64,000 nt of DNA from Pseudorasbora parva. Its lineage: Eukaryota > Chordata > Actinopteri > Cypriniformes > Gobionidae. How positions within the stretch are numbered: the stretch's first letter is position 1; each line of letters begins with the position of its first letter. The translations under genes were made by a program, and so were the position numbers. The notes under the pieces are model-generated. The model saw nothing but the letters and a program-made list of their open reading frames with translations. It was not told the DNA's origin and did no database searches. Shown here in pieces: positions 9,891 to 28,075 of this stretch. Location: assembly GCF_024679245.1 (NCBI RefSeq), contig NC_090187.1:1522777-1586776 (forward strand), in the 5' to 3' direction.

Positions 9891-10707
9891 CTAAGGCTGC
9901 GTTCACACTGTAGTTCGGTTCGTTTGGTCCGGACCAAAAAACTAAAACAAAGCATATAGTCCTGGTCCGCTTAGCGTTCACACTGGCATTTATAACAGCG
10001 ACCCTAAAGTTAGCGAACCAAAGGCTCAGGGAGACGCTCACAACCTGATTGGTCGCTTATGTGATGTCGGAGCTGCTTACCGAACATTCAGAACAGCGCT
10101 GTGTGCGGATTAAACGCCATCATTTAATGTGTGAACATATGGCATTATTTTTACCAGCGGAGAACTCATGAAGAGCTCATAAAGTGTTCAAAACATTCAA
10201 AACAGCTCCAGGATTTCCTCCGTTGTGCAGAAAAGAGACGGCCGTTCTGTCGTCTGTGCTGACTAATGGCCAACATGAGAAGAACCAGGTTTGCTTTTGT
10301 GTGTTTTTTCTAGCATTTTCGAAACGTTGCTCGTCGGACCAAATATTGATGAGGCTCTTCCTCGTTGCTCTACGTTTGCCCTCTAACGTTAACGTTACTC
10401 ATTCTGGATACACCGATCGATCTCTCCGCCTCGTCCAATCAGCTGACTCTGCGTCTCATCTCGTGACATCACGTCCTGTTTTTGGTTCGTCTACATGTCT
10501 TTGGTCCGTGTGGCGTTCATATATCAGTCGAACCGCACCAGAGTTGGTTTGGAAGCGGACCGAGACTCATCTTTATAGCGCTCTCGGTCCGCTGGTTTGG
10601 TTCGGATGGCAGCGTTCACATGTGTTCAAATGAACCGCACTAACCGAGCAATCGCACCAGGGTTCGTTTTAATCCAACCAAACATCACAAGAGTGAACGC
10701 ACCCTAA
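9891..10707. mobile_element. Dispersed DNA-element-like repeat with GCGTTCAC inverted ends
   Basis: It begins CTAAGGCTGCGTTCACAC and ends GAGTGAACGCACCCTAA, imperfect inverted repeats of each other. Just inside both ends lie related GTTTGGTCCGGACC and GGTTTGGTTCGGATGG blocks. Its right-hand part (about 10240-10705) recurs almost unchanged at 55166-55630. An open frame of 126-149 codons inside it is open in both copies but resembles no protein I know, and the DNA is near-identical, so openness says nothing about selection. No clear target-site duplication was found. Confidence 0.65.
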
Positions 10708-11329
10708 CAGGCCTTTGAGTCCTCCGAGCTCCTACACTCTTACTCTGCCACCGATCCTGCACTTTCTCCACAGCCGCTGAAGGCCCAATTACGTCTCTCT
10801 CCATCGCCTCCACATGCTCCTCGTGTGTGAGCCGATCTGTGTGTGTTTAAGGGTTAACCGTCCTCCTCTGGTCCCCATGTGGAGGCCGAACGGAATAACT
10901 GCTTGTTATAATTTCACTAACAAATAACCCGTCCGTTCTCACGTGGAAAACACACCCGGGACGGGATCAGATGATGCGATCAGATGCTCTCACTAGCCCT
11001 TATTCTGCTCTAATGACTTCATCCAGGAGTGGGGTTTTAATACGAGGCGCTGAGGACGGGTGGAAATGCCTCATAAATAAACAAGCAGAGGCGGTAAACA
11101 CAAATAAAAATATAATAACAAAAAAAGGCCGACCAAACTGAGGCAGCACACATGCATTATGTAAATTAGCTAATGAGGCCGATCACCTGAGCACACTGGG
11201 TCTGATTCCAGGTCAGATGTGCCAACAAGCAAAACGATGAGGAATCATGTCAGCGAGGACAAAGCTGGGAGCGGATGGAGAGCAGTTGCCATGGCGATGT
11301 GATAGCCACACCTGGTGATGCTGTGTGTG
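10708..11329. other. Unique noncoding segment, CNE-like 10780-11210
   Basis: Contains ATGCATTATGTAAATTAGC, TTATAATTTCACTAAC and other AT-core clusters in otherwise mixed sequence. No gene or element is recognised. The right edge passes into a TG-rich microsatellite. Confidence 0.35.
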
Positions 11330-11479
11330 TGTGAGTGAGTTTGTGTGTCTGTGTGTGTGTGTTTGTGTGTATGTGTGTGAGTGAATGATTGTATGATGAG
11401 TGTGTGTATGTGTGTGTGTGTGTGTGGGCATTTTCTTGTGTGTATGTGTGTGTGTGTGTGTGTGGGCATGTTTTTGTGT

Positions 11480-11520
<41 letters not shown>

Positions 11521-12015
11521 TAAATGAGTGTGTGTGTCTGTGTGTGTGTGCATGTGTCAGTGAGTTTGTGTTTGAGTGAGTGTGTGAGTGTTTGAGTGAG
11601 TGTATGTGTGTGTGCGTGCGTGAGTGTGTGAGCGTGTGTGTATGTGTGTGGGCATGTTTTTGTGTGTGGGTGGGTGAGTGAATGAGTCTGTGTGTGTATG
11701 TGCGTTAGAGTGTTTGTGTGTGTGTGCGTGAGTGTGTGAGTTTGCGTGTATGTGTGTGTGTGAGTGAGTTTGTGTGTTTGTGTTTATGAGTGCGAGTGAA
11801 TGAGTGTGCATGTGTTTGTGAGTGTGTGTGTGTGGGGGGGCATGTTTTTGTGTGTGTGTATGTATGTGTGTGAGTGAATGAGTGTGTGTGTGTGTGTGTG
11901 TGTGTAAGTGTGTGTGTGTGTGTATGTATGTGTGTGAGTGTGTGTGTGCGTGTATGTGTGTGTGTGCGTGTGTGTGTGTGTGTGTGTGCGTGCGTGTGTG
12001 TGTGTGTGTGAGTGT

Positions 12016-12083
<68 letters not shown>

Positions 12084-12113
12084 GTGTGTGTGGGCATATT
12101 TGTGTGTGTGTAT
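11330..12113. repeat. Degenerate (TG)n microsatellite, about 780 bp
   Basis: TG with frequent GAGTG, TATG, CGTG, GGGCATG and TTTG interruptions. Several longer blocks recur (GTGGGCATGTTTTTGTGTG near 11460, 11650 and 11830), so it has grown partly by duplication of larger pieces. Translations are Thr-His or Val-Cys polymers and are meaningless. Alternating purine-pyrimidine of this length can form Z-DNA. Confidence 0.95.
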
Positions 12114-12930
12114 AATATGTATTGTCACATATCAGCTTTTAGACATTGTTCTGTTTTTTGTAATAAAACCGAAATGACAAGGAGGCTGATTCCCGCAATA
12201 GAAAGTCAAAGGAGAGTCCCCCCGGTGGGCGTGGCTTTCAGATCATGACGCTCTGTCTCCATTACGGGCAGAAGTCACATCTGTGGAGACTAGCGAGGGT
12301 TTATGATGTCACCAACCCAGGAAGAAGCTCGTTGTAGTCCAAACCGGCCATTTTTGTAGTCAATAAACTGCCGTAACTTTAAAAGACAATATCTCCGTTT
12401 GCAGTGAACTTTCAGCGCTGTAACTTTGCAGATACTGTTTATGCTCAAGCAGCGACATTACACACTAACTAAAGTTACACAAGTCAAATCGCATGCAAAC
12501 AACCCTTTAAAACTGTGTGTGACCTGATGTGAAGAAACGAGGCTGTTCGACAATCTCTCGTCTCTTGATGCGATGTGGAGTGTGCTATAAACTATCTGTC
12601 CTGCCATACAGTGATGCTGATAATATTAATATCTCCTCATTTTATTACACAAAAGACAGATTCTCAAAATAGCTTTTCTGCTAACCTATGCGGGCGATAC
12701 CTCAGCAATTGTTTTCAGTTAATTAAAAATAATTATGTGCTATTGTTCTGAATCGTCCCCAATTTTCATGCGCAAACAAATAGGAAAGATAATAACACAA
12801 GATTGTTACACTTAATTACTGGATAAACAGGAATATAACTGCAAAAGCTCATTAATGCCAGTGTCTAATTACTTCAGTGCCTTCCATCAGCTCATGGAAT
12901 ATTTATTTATTTATTCATTTTCCTTTGAGG
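12114..12930. other. Noncoding segment with a dispersed fish repeat
   Basis: From about 12141 to 12515 the sequence (GGGCAGAAGTCACATCTG, GCAGATACTGTTTATGCTC, GCAAACAACCCTTTAA) resembles a dispersed repeat seen in many cyprinid genomes; the ends are not clear. 12516-12930 is AT-rich sequence without recognised features. Copy 2 of this stretch is 20034-20826. Confidence 0.4.
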
Positions 12931-12932
<2 letters not shown>

Positions 12933-13025
<93 letters not shown>

Positions 13026-13068
13026 GCGTGCGTGTGTGTGTATGTGTGTGTGTGTGTGCGTGTGTGTC
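12933..13068. repeat. (TG)n microsatellite (copy 1)
   Basis: A pure TG run to 13020, then CGTG/TATG interruptions. The copy-2 counterpart at 20829-20966 is longer by 2 bp, one repeat unit. Confidence 0.96.
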
Positions 13069-13620
13069 CAGCAGAGAAAAATGATGCATGTGAGGCTGTA
13101 TCTGCTGTGTTGTGCTGACAATCTTTAACGACTTCTGAATCTCAATCCTCTTCCCAGTCATCTAACATTTAATCAGTGCCGTTTCTCCTCTTTAAAGTGA
13201 AGGAGAGATGCAGCTTCACAATAAGAGACTGCGAGTGTGAAATATTCATCATTTCATGGCACAGCAGGATGATTTTCGAACTATCCAAACCTTTAATGCT
13301 TTCTTCCAAGGACGACGATAACATAAATTATGCATGAGTTGCAACAACTGTTTGCCCCATTCGGGCTGATGATCTGGACGGATGCTGGAACAAGCTTGGG
13401 ACGAAAGTTTACACTTTAAACGCTTTACAACTTCACAGTAAATAGTGTTGTTTTGGCCAGCGCTCCTAAGGATGAAAAGCCTTTTTCTCATCTTATTGTT
13501 CAACAACTGAAACTGTAATGTTATTTATTTAAAGTGGGGTCTAGTGCTGTTTGCTGCATTCTGCCTTATTTCCACTGTTCAAGAGTCGATTCTCATGCTA
13601 AACATGGACAACGTTTCCAA
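13069..13620. other. Unique noncoding segment
   Basis: About 550 bp without recognised elements or convincing open frames. It is present identically in copy 2 at 20967-21518. Confidence 0.4.
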
Positions 13621-15150
13621 GAGTTCGACTGTAGGCAGGGCTGAGTTCAGCTGTGGGTGGGGCTGAGTTCGACTGTAGGCGGGGCTGAGTTCAGCTGTGG
13701 GTGGGGCTGAGTTCGACTGTAGGCAGTGCTGAGTTCAGCTGTGGGTGGGGCTGAGTTCGACTGTAGGCGGGGCTGAGTTCAGCTGTGGGTGGGGCTGAGT
13801 TCAGCTGTGGGTGGGGCTGAGTTCGACTGTAGGCAGTGCTGAGTTCAGCTGTTGGTGGGGCTGAGTTCGACTGTAGGCAGTGCTGAGTTCAGCTGTGGGT
13901 GGGGCTGAGTTTGACTGTAGGCAGTGCTGAGTTCAGCTGTGGGTGGGGCTAAATTCAGCTGTGGGTGGGGCTGAGTTTGACTGTAGGCGGGGCTGAGTTT
14001 GACTGTAGGCGGGGCTGAGTTCAGCTGTGGGTGGGGCTGAGTTTGACTGTAGGCAGGGCTGAGTTTGACTGTAGGCGGGGCTGAGTTCAGCTGTGGGTGG
14101 GGCTGAGTTTGACTGTAGGCAGGGCTGAGTTCAGCTGTGGGTGGGGCTGAGTTCGACTGTAGGCAGTGCTGAGTTCAGCTGTGGGTAGGGCTGAGTTCGA
14201 CTGTAGGCGGGGCTGAGTTCAGCTGTGGGTGGGGCTGAGTTTGACTGTAGGCGGGGCTGAGTTTGACTGTAGGCGGGGCTGAGTTCCGCTGTGGGTGGGG
14301 CTGAGTTTGACTGTAGGCAGGGCTGAGTTCAGCTGTGGGTGGGGCTGAGTTTGACTGTAGGCGGGGCTGAGTTCAGCTGTGGGTGGGGCTGAGTTTGACT
14401 GTAGGCAGGGCTGAGTTCAGCTGTGGGTGGGGCTGAGTTTGACTGTAGGCGGGGCTGAGTTCAGGTGTGGGTGGGGCTGAGTTTGACTGTAGGCAGGGCT
14501 GAGTTCAGCTGTGGGTGGGGCTGAGTTTGACTGTAGGCGGGGCTGAGTTCAGCTGTGGGTGGGGCTGAGTTCGACTGTAGGCAGTGCTGAGTTCAGCTGT
14601 GGGTGGGGCTGAGTTCGACTGTAGGCAGTGCTGAGTTCAGCTGTGGGTGGGGCTGAGTTCGACTGTAGGCAGTGCTGAGTTCAGCTGTGGGTGGGGCTGA
14701 GTTCAGCTGTGGGTGGGGCTGAGTTTGACTGTAGGCGGGGCTGAGTTCAGCTGTGGGTGGGGCTGAGTTCGACTGTAGGCAGGGCTGAGTTCAGCTATGG
14801 GTGGGGCTGAGTTCGACTGTAGGCGGGGCTGAGTTCAGCTGTGGGTGGGGCTGAGTTCAGCTGTGGGTGGGGCTGAGTTTGACTGTAGGCGGGGCTGAGT
14901 TTGACTGTAGGCGGGGCTGAGTTCAGCTGTGGGTGGGGCTGAGTTTGACTGTAGGCAGGGCTGAGTTCAGCTGTGGGTGGGGCTGAGTTTGACTGTAGGC
15001 GGGGCTGAGTTCAGGTGTGGGTGGGGCTGAGTTTGACTGTAGGCAGGGCTGAGTTCAGCTGTGGGTGGGGCTGAGTTTGACTGTAGGCGGGGCTGAGTTC
15101 AGCTGTGGGTGGGGCTGAGTTCGACTGTAGGCAGGGCTGAGTTCGGCTGG
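13621..15150. repeat. 22-bp minisatellite with two alternating unit types, about 69 copies
   Basis: Type A is GAGTTCGACTGTAGGCGGG plus GCT (variants GAGTTTGAC, GGCAGGG, GGCAGTG). Type B is GAGTTCAGCTGTGGGTGGG plus GCT. They mostly alternate A-B, giving a 44-bp dimer, with local AA or BB runs. Type B carries the E-box CAGCTG and a CACCC/KLF-like GGGTGGGG; type A often carries the GC-box-like GGCGGGGC. Blocks of several units recur, for example 14480-14560 and 15030-15110. The plus strand is strongly G-rich. Present unchanged in length in copy 2. Confidence 0.95.
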
Positions 15151-16149
<999 letters not shown>

Positions 16150-16416
16150 TACCCTTAAAAACAGCCGGATTGTGGAGCATTAAAGCTTGTTTCTTCTTTG
16201 AATATATAAAAAACTATATATAACAAACTAAATGTTGAATGAGTAGTCTCCATGATTAAATATGGCATAATTTACATAAATAAATCATTTATATTTTACA
16301 AACATTTGTATTATTTTTTTAATATATTTTTAAAAAATTTCCTTCAGATTTTAGGCTTGTTAGACTACAAATGGAATATTATTCATTCATTCATTCATTT
16401 AATTGTTTGTTTGTTT

Positions 16417-17974
<1,558 letters not shown>

Positions 17975-18235
17975 GATTCTGCTGGAAACATTCCTCAGAG
18001 ATTTTGGTCCATACTGTGATGATAATATTTCTCTTTTTGATACCAATATTTCATTTGAGCGCCATGTTTCTAGCATCTGTAAAACCACATTCTTCCATCC
18101 TAACAATATATTTATACTTCAACACATGCTCTCAATGCCAAATGCTGAACAGTATAGTTCATGAGCTCAAGGCTCGATTATTGTAATGCTCTACTGGGTG
18201 GTTGCCCTGCTCGCTTAATAAACAAACTTCTTTGT
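17975..18235 (+). pseudogene. L2/CR1-type LINE reverse-transcriptase C-terminal fragment (copy 1)
   Basis: Conceptual translation contains FERHVSSICKTTFF and, in another frame, SSRLDYCNALLGGCPARLIN, both hallmarks of the region after the reverse-transcriptase catalytic core in CR1/L2-like fish LINEs. The frame is broken between them, and the match stops at AAACAAACT, after which unrelated repeat sequence follows. The same LINE family is better preserved at 48545-49290. It is a dead, 5'- and 3'-truncated copy. In copy 2 a key position reads TGGGAT instead of TGTGAT, restoring Trp. Confidence 0.8.
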
Positions 18236-18509
18236 GAATCTCTTGTTTTGAACCAGTGTTTCGGAGCTTGTATCAAACTGCCAGAGTCTCGTGATTTCAG
18301 TAAACTAGGCTTCATGATGACAAACATTTTTTTCGAAATGATTTGCCGCTACGGGCGATTAACCAATTAGCCAGTGTCTTTATCAGGGATGGGCAAACTC
18401 GGCCTGCAGAGTTAGCTCCAACCCTAATCAAACTCACCTATCTGTAGCTTTCTAGTAATCCTGAAGGCATTGATTAGCTGGTTCAGGTGAGTTTGATTAG
18501 GGTTGGAAC

Positions 18510-19741
<1,232 letters not shown>

Positions 19742-19833
19742 GTTGGAACTAAACTCTGCAAGACAGTGGCCACCCAGGAGCGAGTTTGCCCATCCCTGGT
19801 CTATATGTTTTTTAGCTGATCTCTGATCGATTT

Positions 19834-20033
19834 NNNNNNNNNNNNNNNNNNNNNNNNNNNNNNNNNNNNNNNNNNNNNNNNNNNNNNNNNNNNNNNNNNN
19901 NNNNNNNNNNNNNNNNNNNNNNNNNNNNNNNNNNNNNNNNNNNNNNNNNNNNNNNNNNNNNNNNNNNNNNNNNNNNNNNNNNNNNNNNNNNNNNNNNNNN
20001 NNNNNNNNNNNNNNNNNNNNNNNNNNNNNNNNN
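19834..20033. other. Assembly gap, exactly 200 N
   Basis: A fixed-size placeholder gap. The sequence just left of it (GATCTCTGATCGATTT) equals 27510-27525, and the sequence just right of it equals 12138 onward, so the gap lies between two copies of the same segment. Confidence 0.99.
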
Positions 20034-20826
20034 TTTAGACATTGTTCTGTTTTTTGTAATAAAACCGAAATGACAAGGAGGCTGATTCCCGCAATAGAAA
20101 GTCAAAGGAGAGTCCCCCCGGTGGGCGTGGCTTTCAGATCATGACGCTCTGTCTCCATTACGGGCAGAAGTCACATCTGTGGAGACTAGCGAGGGTTTAT
20201 GATGTCACCAACCCAGGAAGAAGCTCGTTGTAGTCCAAACCGGCCATTTTTGTAGTCAATAAACTGCCGTAACTTTAAAAGACAATATCTCCGTTTGCAG
20301 TGAACTTTCAGCGCTGTAACTTTGCAGATACTGTTTATGCTCAAGCAGCGACATTACACACTAACTAAAGTTACACAAGTCAAATCGCATGCAAACAACC
20401 CTTTAAAACTGTGTGTGACCTGATGTGAAGAAACGAGGCTGTTCGACAATCTCTCGTCTCTTGATGCGATGTGGAGTGTGCTATAAACTATCTGTCCTGC
20501 CATACAGTGATGCTGATAATATTAATATCTCCTCATTTTATTACACAAAAGACAGATTCTCAAAATAGCTTTTCTGCTAACCTATGCGGGCGATACCTCA
20601 GCAATTGTTTTCAGTTAATTAAAAATAATTATGTGCTATTGTTCTGAATCGTCCCCAATTTTCATGCGCAAACAAATAGGAAAGATAATAACACAAGATT
20701 GTTACACTTAATTACTGGATAAACAGGAATATAACTGCAAAAGCTCATTAATGCCAGTGTCTAATTACTTCAGTGCCTTCCATCAGCTCATGGAATATTT
20801 ATTTATTTATTCATTTTCCTTTGAGG

Positions 20827-20828
<2 letters not shown>

Positions 20829-20923
<95 letters not shown>

Positions 20924-20966
20924 GCGTGCGTGTGTGTGTATGTGTGTGTGTGTGTGCGTGTGTGTC
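20829..20966. repeat. (TG)n microsatellite (copy 2)
   Basis: Same structure and interruptions as 12933-13068, with one more TG unit. Confidence 0.96.
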
Positions 20967-21518
20967 CAGCAGAGAAAAATGATGCATGTGAGGCTGTATC
21001 TGCTGTGTTGTGCTGACAATCTTTAACGACTTCTGAATCTCAATCCTCTTCCCAGTCATCTAACATTTAATCAGTGCCGTTTCTCCTCTTTAAAGTGAAG
21101 GAGAGATGCAGCTTCACAATAAGAGACTGCGAGTGTGAAATATTCATCATTTCATGGCACAGCAGGATGATTTTCGAACTATCCAAACCTTTAATGCTTT
21201 CTTCCAAGGACGACGATAACATAAATTATGCATGAGTTGCAACAACTGTTTGCCCCATTCGGGCTGATGATCTGGACGGATGCTGGAACAAGCTTGGGAC
21301 GAAAGTTTACACTTTAAACGCTTTACAACTTCACAGTAAATAGTGTTGTTTTGGCCAGCGCTCCTAAGGATGAAAAGCCTTTTTCTCATCTTATTGTTCA
21401 ACAACTGAAACTGTAATGTTATTTATTTAAAGTGGGGTCTAGTGCTGTTTGCTGCATTCTGCCTTATTTCCACTGTTCAAGAGTCGATTCTCATGCTAAA
21501 CATGGACAACGTTTCCAA

Positions 21519-23048
21519 GAGTTCGACTGTAGGCAGGGCTGAGTTCAGCTGTGGGTGGGGCTGAGTTCGACTGTAGGCGGGGCTGAGTTCAGCTGTGGGT
21601 GGGGCTGAGTTCGACTGTAGGCAGTGCTGAGTTCAGCTGTGGGTGGGGCTGAGTTCGACTGTAGGCGGGGCTGAGTTCAGCTGTGGGTGGGGCTGAGTTC
21701 AGCTGTGGGTGGGGCTGAGTTCGACTGTAGGCAGTGCTGAGTTCAGCTGTTGGTGGGGCTGAGTTCGACTGTAGGCAGTGCTGAGTTCAGCTGTGGGTGG
21801 GGCTGAGTTTGACTGTAGGCAGTGCTGAGTTCAGCTGTGGGTGGGGCTAAATTCAGCTGTGGGTGGGGCTGAGTTTGACTGTAGGCGGGGCTGAGTTTGA
21901 CTGTAGGCGGGGCTGAGTTCAGCTGTGGGTGGGGCTGAGTTTGACTGTAGGCAGGGCTGAGTTTGACTGTAGGCGGGGCTGAGTTCAGCTGTGGGTGGGG
22001 CTGAGTTTGACTGTAGGCAGGGCTGAGTTCAGCTGTGGGTGGGGCTGAGTTCGACTGTAGGCAGTGCTGAGTTCAGCTGTGGGTAGGGCTGAGTTCGACT
22101 GTAGGCGGGGCTGAGTTCAGCTGTGGGTGGGGCTGAGTTTGACTGTAGGCGGGGCTGAGTTTGACTGTAGGCGGGGCTGAGTTCCGCTGTGGGTGGGGCT
22201 GAGTTTGACTGTAGGCAGGGCTGAGTTCAGCTGTGGGTGGGGCTGAGTTTGACTGTAGGCGGGGCTGAGTTCAGCTGTGGGTGGGGCTGAGTTTGACTGT
22301 AGGCAGGGCTGAGTTCAGCTGTGGGTGGGGCTGAGTTTGACTGTAGGCGGGGCTGAGTTCAGGTGTGGGTGGGGCTGAGTTTGACTGTAGGCAGGGCTGA
22401 GTTCAGCTGTGGGTGGGGCTGAGTTTGACTGTAGGCGGGGCTGAGTTCAGCTGTGGGTGGGGCTGAGTTCGACTGTAGGCAGTGCTGAGTTCAGCTGTGG
22501 GTGGGGCTGAGTTCGACTGTAGGCAGTGCTGAGTTCAGCTGTGGGTGGGGCTGAGTTCGACTGTAGGCAGTGCTGAGTTCAGCTGTGGGTGGGGCTGAGT
22601 TCAGCTGTGGGTGGGGCTGAGTTTGACTGTAGGCGGGGCTGAGTTCAGCTGTGGGTGGGGCTGAGTTCGACTGTAGGCAGGGCTGAGTTCAGCTATGGGT
22701 GGGGCTGAGTTCGACTGTAGGCGGGGCTGAGTTCAGCTGTGGGTGGGGCTGAGTTCAGCTGTGGGTGGGGCTGAGTTTGACTGTAGGCGGGGCTGAGTTT
22801 GACTGTAGGCGGGGCTGAGTTCAGCTGTGGGTGGGGCTGAGTTTGACTGTAGGCAGGGCTGAGTTCAGCTGTGGGTGGGGCTGAGTTTGACTGTAGGCGG
22901 GGCTGAGTTCAGGTGTGGGTGGGGCTGAGTTTGACTGTAGGCAGGGCTGAGTTCAGCTGTGGGTGGGGCTGAGTTTGACTGTAGGCGGGGCTGAGTTCAG
23001 CTGTGGGTGGGGCTGAGTTCGACTGTAGGCAGGGCTGAGTTCGGCTGG
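21519..23048. repeat. 22-bp A/B minisatellite (copy 2)
   Basis: Same unit order, rare variants (CTGTTGGTGG, GGGCTAAATTCAG, CAGCTATGGG, GAGTTCCGCTG) and total length as 13621-15150, at a constant offset of 7,898 bp from end to end. Confidence 0.95.
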
Positions 23049-24021
<973 letters not shown>

Positions 24022-24289
24022 TACCCTTAAAAACAGCCGGATTGTGGAGCATTAAAGCTTGTTTCTTCTTTGAATATATAAAAAACTATATATAACAAAC
24101 TAAATGTTGAATGAGTAGTCTCCATGATTAAATATGGCATAATTTACATAAATAAATCATTTATATTTTACAAACATTTGTATTATTTTTTTAATATATT
24201 TTTAAAAAATTTCCTTCAGATTTTAGGCTTGTTAGACTACAAATGGAATATTATTCATTCATTCATTCATTTAATTGTTTGTTTGTTTC

Positions 24290-25836
<1,547 letters not shown>

Positions 25837-26096
25837 GATTCTGCTGGAAACATTCCTCAGAGATTTTGGTCCATACTGGGATGATAATATTTCTCTTTTT
25901 GATACCAATATTTCATTTGAGCGCCATGTTTCTAGCATCTGTAAAACCACATTCTTCCATCCTAACAATATATTTATACTTCGACACATGCTCTCAATGC
26001 CAAATGCTGAACAGTTAGTTCATGAGCTCAAGGCTCGATTATTGTAATGCTCTACTGGGTGGTTGCCCTGCTCGCTTAATAAACAAACTCCTTTGT
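25837..26096 (+). pseudogene. L2/CR1-type LINE fragment (copy 2)
   Basis: Same truncated reverse-transcriptase tail as 17975-18235 (FERHVSSICKTTFF; SSRLDYCNALLGGCPARLIN) with a few substitutions. It is non-functional. Confidence 0.8.
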
Positions 26097-26245
26097 GAAT
26101 CTCTTGTTTTGAACCAGTGTTTCGGAGCTTGTATCAAACTGCCAGAGTGTCGTGATTTCAGTAAACTAGGCTTCATGATGACAAACATTTTTTTTCGAAA
26201 TGATTTGCCGCTAGGGGCGATTAACCAATTAGCCAGTGTCTTTAT

Positions 26246-26997
26246 CAGGGATGGGCAAACTCGGCCTGCAGAGTTTAGCTCCAACCCTAATCAAACTCAC
26301 CTACCTGTAGCTTTCTAATAATCCTGAAGACATTGATTAGCTGGTTCAGGTGAGTTTGATTAGGGTTGGAACTAGGGCTGGTCGATAAAACGATAACAAC
26401 AGTTTGATAAATTCTTGATATAATGCTTACACGCTATGCGTAATGCTGCGCATGTGTATTGCAGACCGGGCTTCTGGGCGCTGCACGCGCTGTTGTGTAC
26501 AGTCAGTGGTTGATCGGCTGGGAGGATTGGAGTGAAGTGGAGCGATAAAAATGACATAAAACAGCGACGAAGGCTACGTGGACTGCTTATCATAGGTTCA
26601 AGTTCACCACATGGAATTCATTTATTAAATGATCGTGCTTCTTCTAAGTTCTTCCATATAACATTGAGCCCAACACAACGGTAAATCTACATTAACTACA
26701 TTCACACACAGGCTTATTACCTTGTTAGTTGCGGTGGCTGACTTACAACAAACGCTACCAAACTATAATCACTAAAAGATTGGACTTGTATATGATCGCT
26801 ATCATAATTGTCATAATTGTTTGTCTTTGGTGATGTATTAATGACTCAGCATCACCTGTATCAAAAGAGAAATAATGTCATCTGATGTTTAAAATGAATA
26901 AAATAGACTAGACAGCCCTTACTGGAGATCCGAAATACTGAACTTTGCTCTCTCCCTCCTCTCGTGACCAGCCCACTGTCGGTGAGGTGTGTGTGTC

Positions 26998-27048
<51 letters not shown>

Positions 27049-27490
27049 CAGAGGACCCTTTGTTTTTTTTGTTTTTTTTTGTGCCCATTTGCCTTTTTAG
27101 TGTTTTACTACCTACACGATTAAGTAATGATATTATTGATATACAGTAGAGTAAAAAAATGCTGATCACAATTATTATTTTAATAAATAAATCTACCTTA
27201 GTTTTAATAAATTGTTCACCTGTTTGGGAAGTGTTTGTCATGTTTTGACAATAAAGGATAACCACAGTTAGCTGTCTGTTCTCTACATCTTTCACTCAGC
27301 AATATATGTGCCAAAAATATGCCTTTAAACTGTAAATAAATTAAGATTTTACATTTATCATGATATTTATCGATATCGACTGATGTGGAAAATTATATTG
27401 TGATAATTTTTTGGCCCATATTGCCCAGCCCTAGTTGGAACTAAACTCTGCAAGACAGTGGCCACCCAGGAGTGAGTTTGCCCATCCCTG
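26246..27490. mobile_element. hAT-type outer element (copy 2)
   Basis: Ends CAGGGATGGGCAAACTCG / TTTGCCCATCCCTG. Flanks are GTCTTTAT (26238-26245) and GTCTATGT (27491-27498), one more mismatch than in copy 1. Interrupted by 26373-27433. Confidence 0.9.
26373..27433. mobile_element. hAT-type nested element (copy 2)
   Basis: TAGGGCTGGTCG to TTGCCCAGCCCTA with GTTGGAAC at 26365-26372 and 27434-27441. Its internal (TG)n-(GA)n repeat (26986-27044) is short. Confidence 0.92.
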
Positions 27491-27525
27491 GTCTATGTGT
27501 TTTTTAGCTGATCTCTGATCGATTT

Positions 27526-27838
27526 GATACAATTGTAGACAATTTAGTTTGTATAGTAAAAAGGAAGAATTGTCGTTAATAGGCTCATCTTGGCTTGGTT
27601 ATCCAAGCTCTCCATAAAAAAACAAGAACAATTTATAATAACACTTATAATACCAATACTTCATATTGAATGGTACTGGATTATTTGTTAATTGCATTTG
27701 CTTACATTTTCAATAAAACATTTGCAATTGCAGTTTACATTGCTCTTGCCACCAGTGTGTGGTGTATTGAGCGCTTCAAAACTTTTTTCAAATAATTTTT
27801 AAATTAATTCTACGTTTTAAAAAGCTTTGTTTTACTAG
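27526..27838. other. AT-rich noncoding segment after the duplicated block
   Basis: No gene, element end or tandem repeat is recognised in these 313 bases. Confidence 0.45.
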
Positions 27839-28075
27839 CAAACCGTAGGGACGGTTGTGCATAGGGAAGGTTTCTGAAATACTCAACAACCATGCCATGT
27901 TCAAAGTCACTTAAATCAGCTTTCTTCCCCACTCTGATGCTCAGTTTGAACTTCAGCAGATCCTCTTGATCATGTCTACATGCCTAAAGGCATTGCGTTT
28001 CTGCCATGTGATTGGCTGATTAGATATTTGTGTTAATGAGCACTTGAACAGGTGTACCTAAAAAAAGTGGCCAGT
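27839..28075 (-). pseudogene. Tc1/mariner-like 5' fragment (inverted end and transposase N-terminus)
   Basis: On the minus strand it starts TACTGGCCAC and continues ACACCTGTTCAAGTGC, an end common to one fish Tc1/mariner group, then enters the transposase start region: the frame DLSDFEHGMVV matches the helix-turn-helix N-terminus of that group (DLSDFERG type). A short stretch after GMVV is deleted, and the similarity fades at about 27839. No catalytic domain remains. The family assignment rests on recall of the element's characteristic end and N-terminus. Confidence 0.75.

Noticed and set aside
11330..12113. Telomere-like or coding Thr-His/Val-Cys repeats
   Set aside because: The sequence is degenerate (TG)n without TTAGGG, and the translations are dinucleotide-repeat artefacts, as at 12933, 15997, 20829, 23895, 43175, 43617 and 45224.
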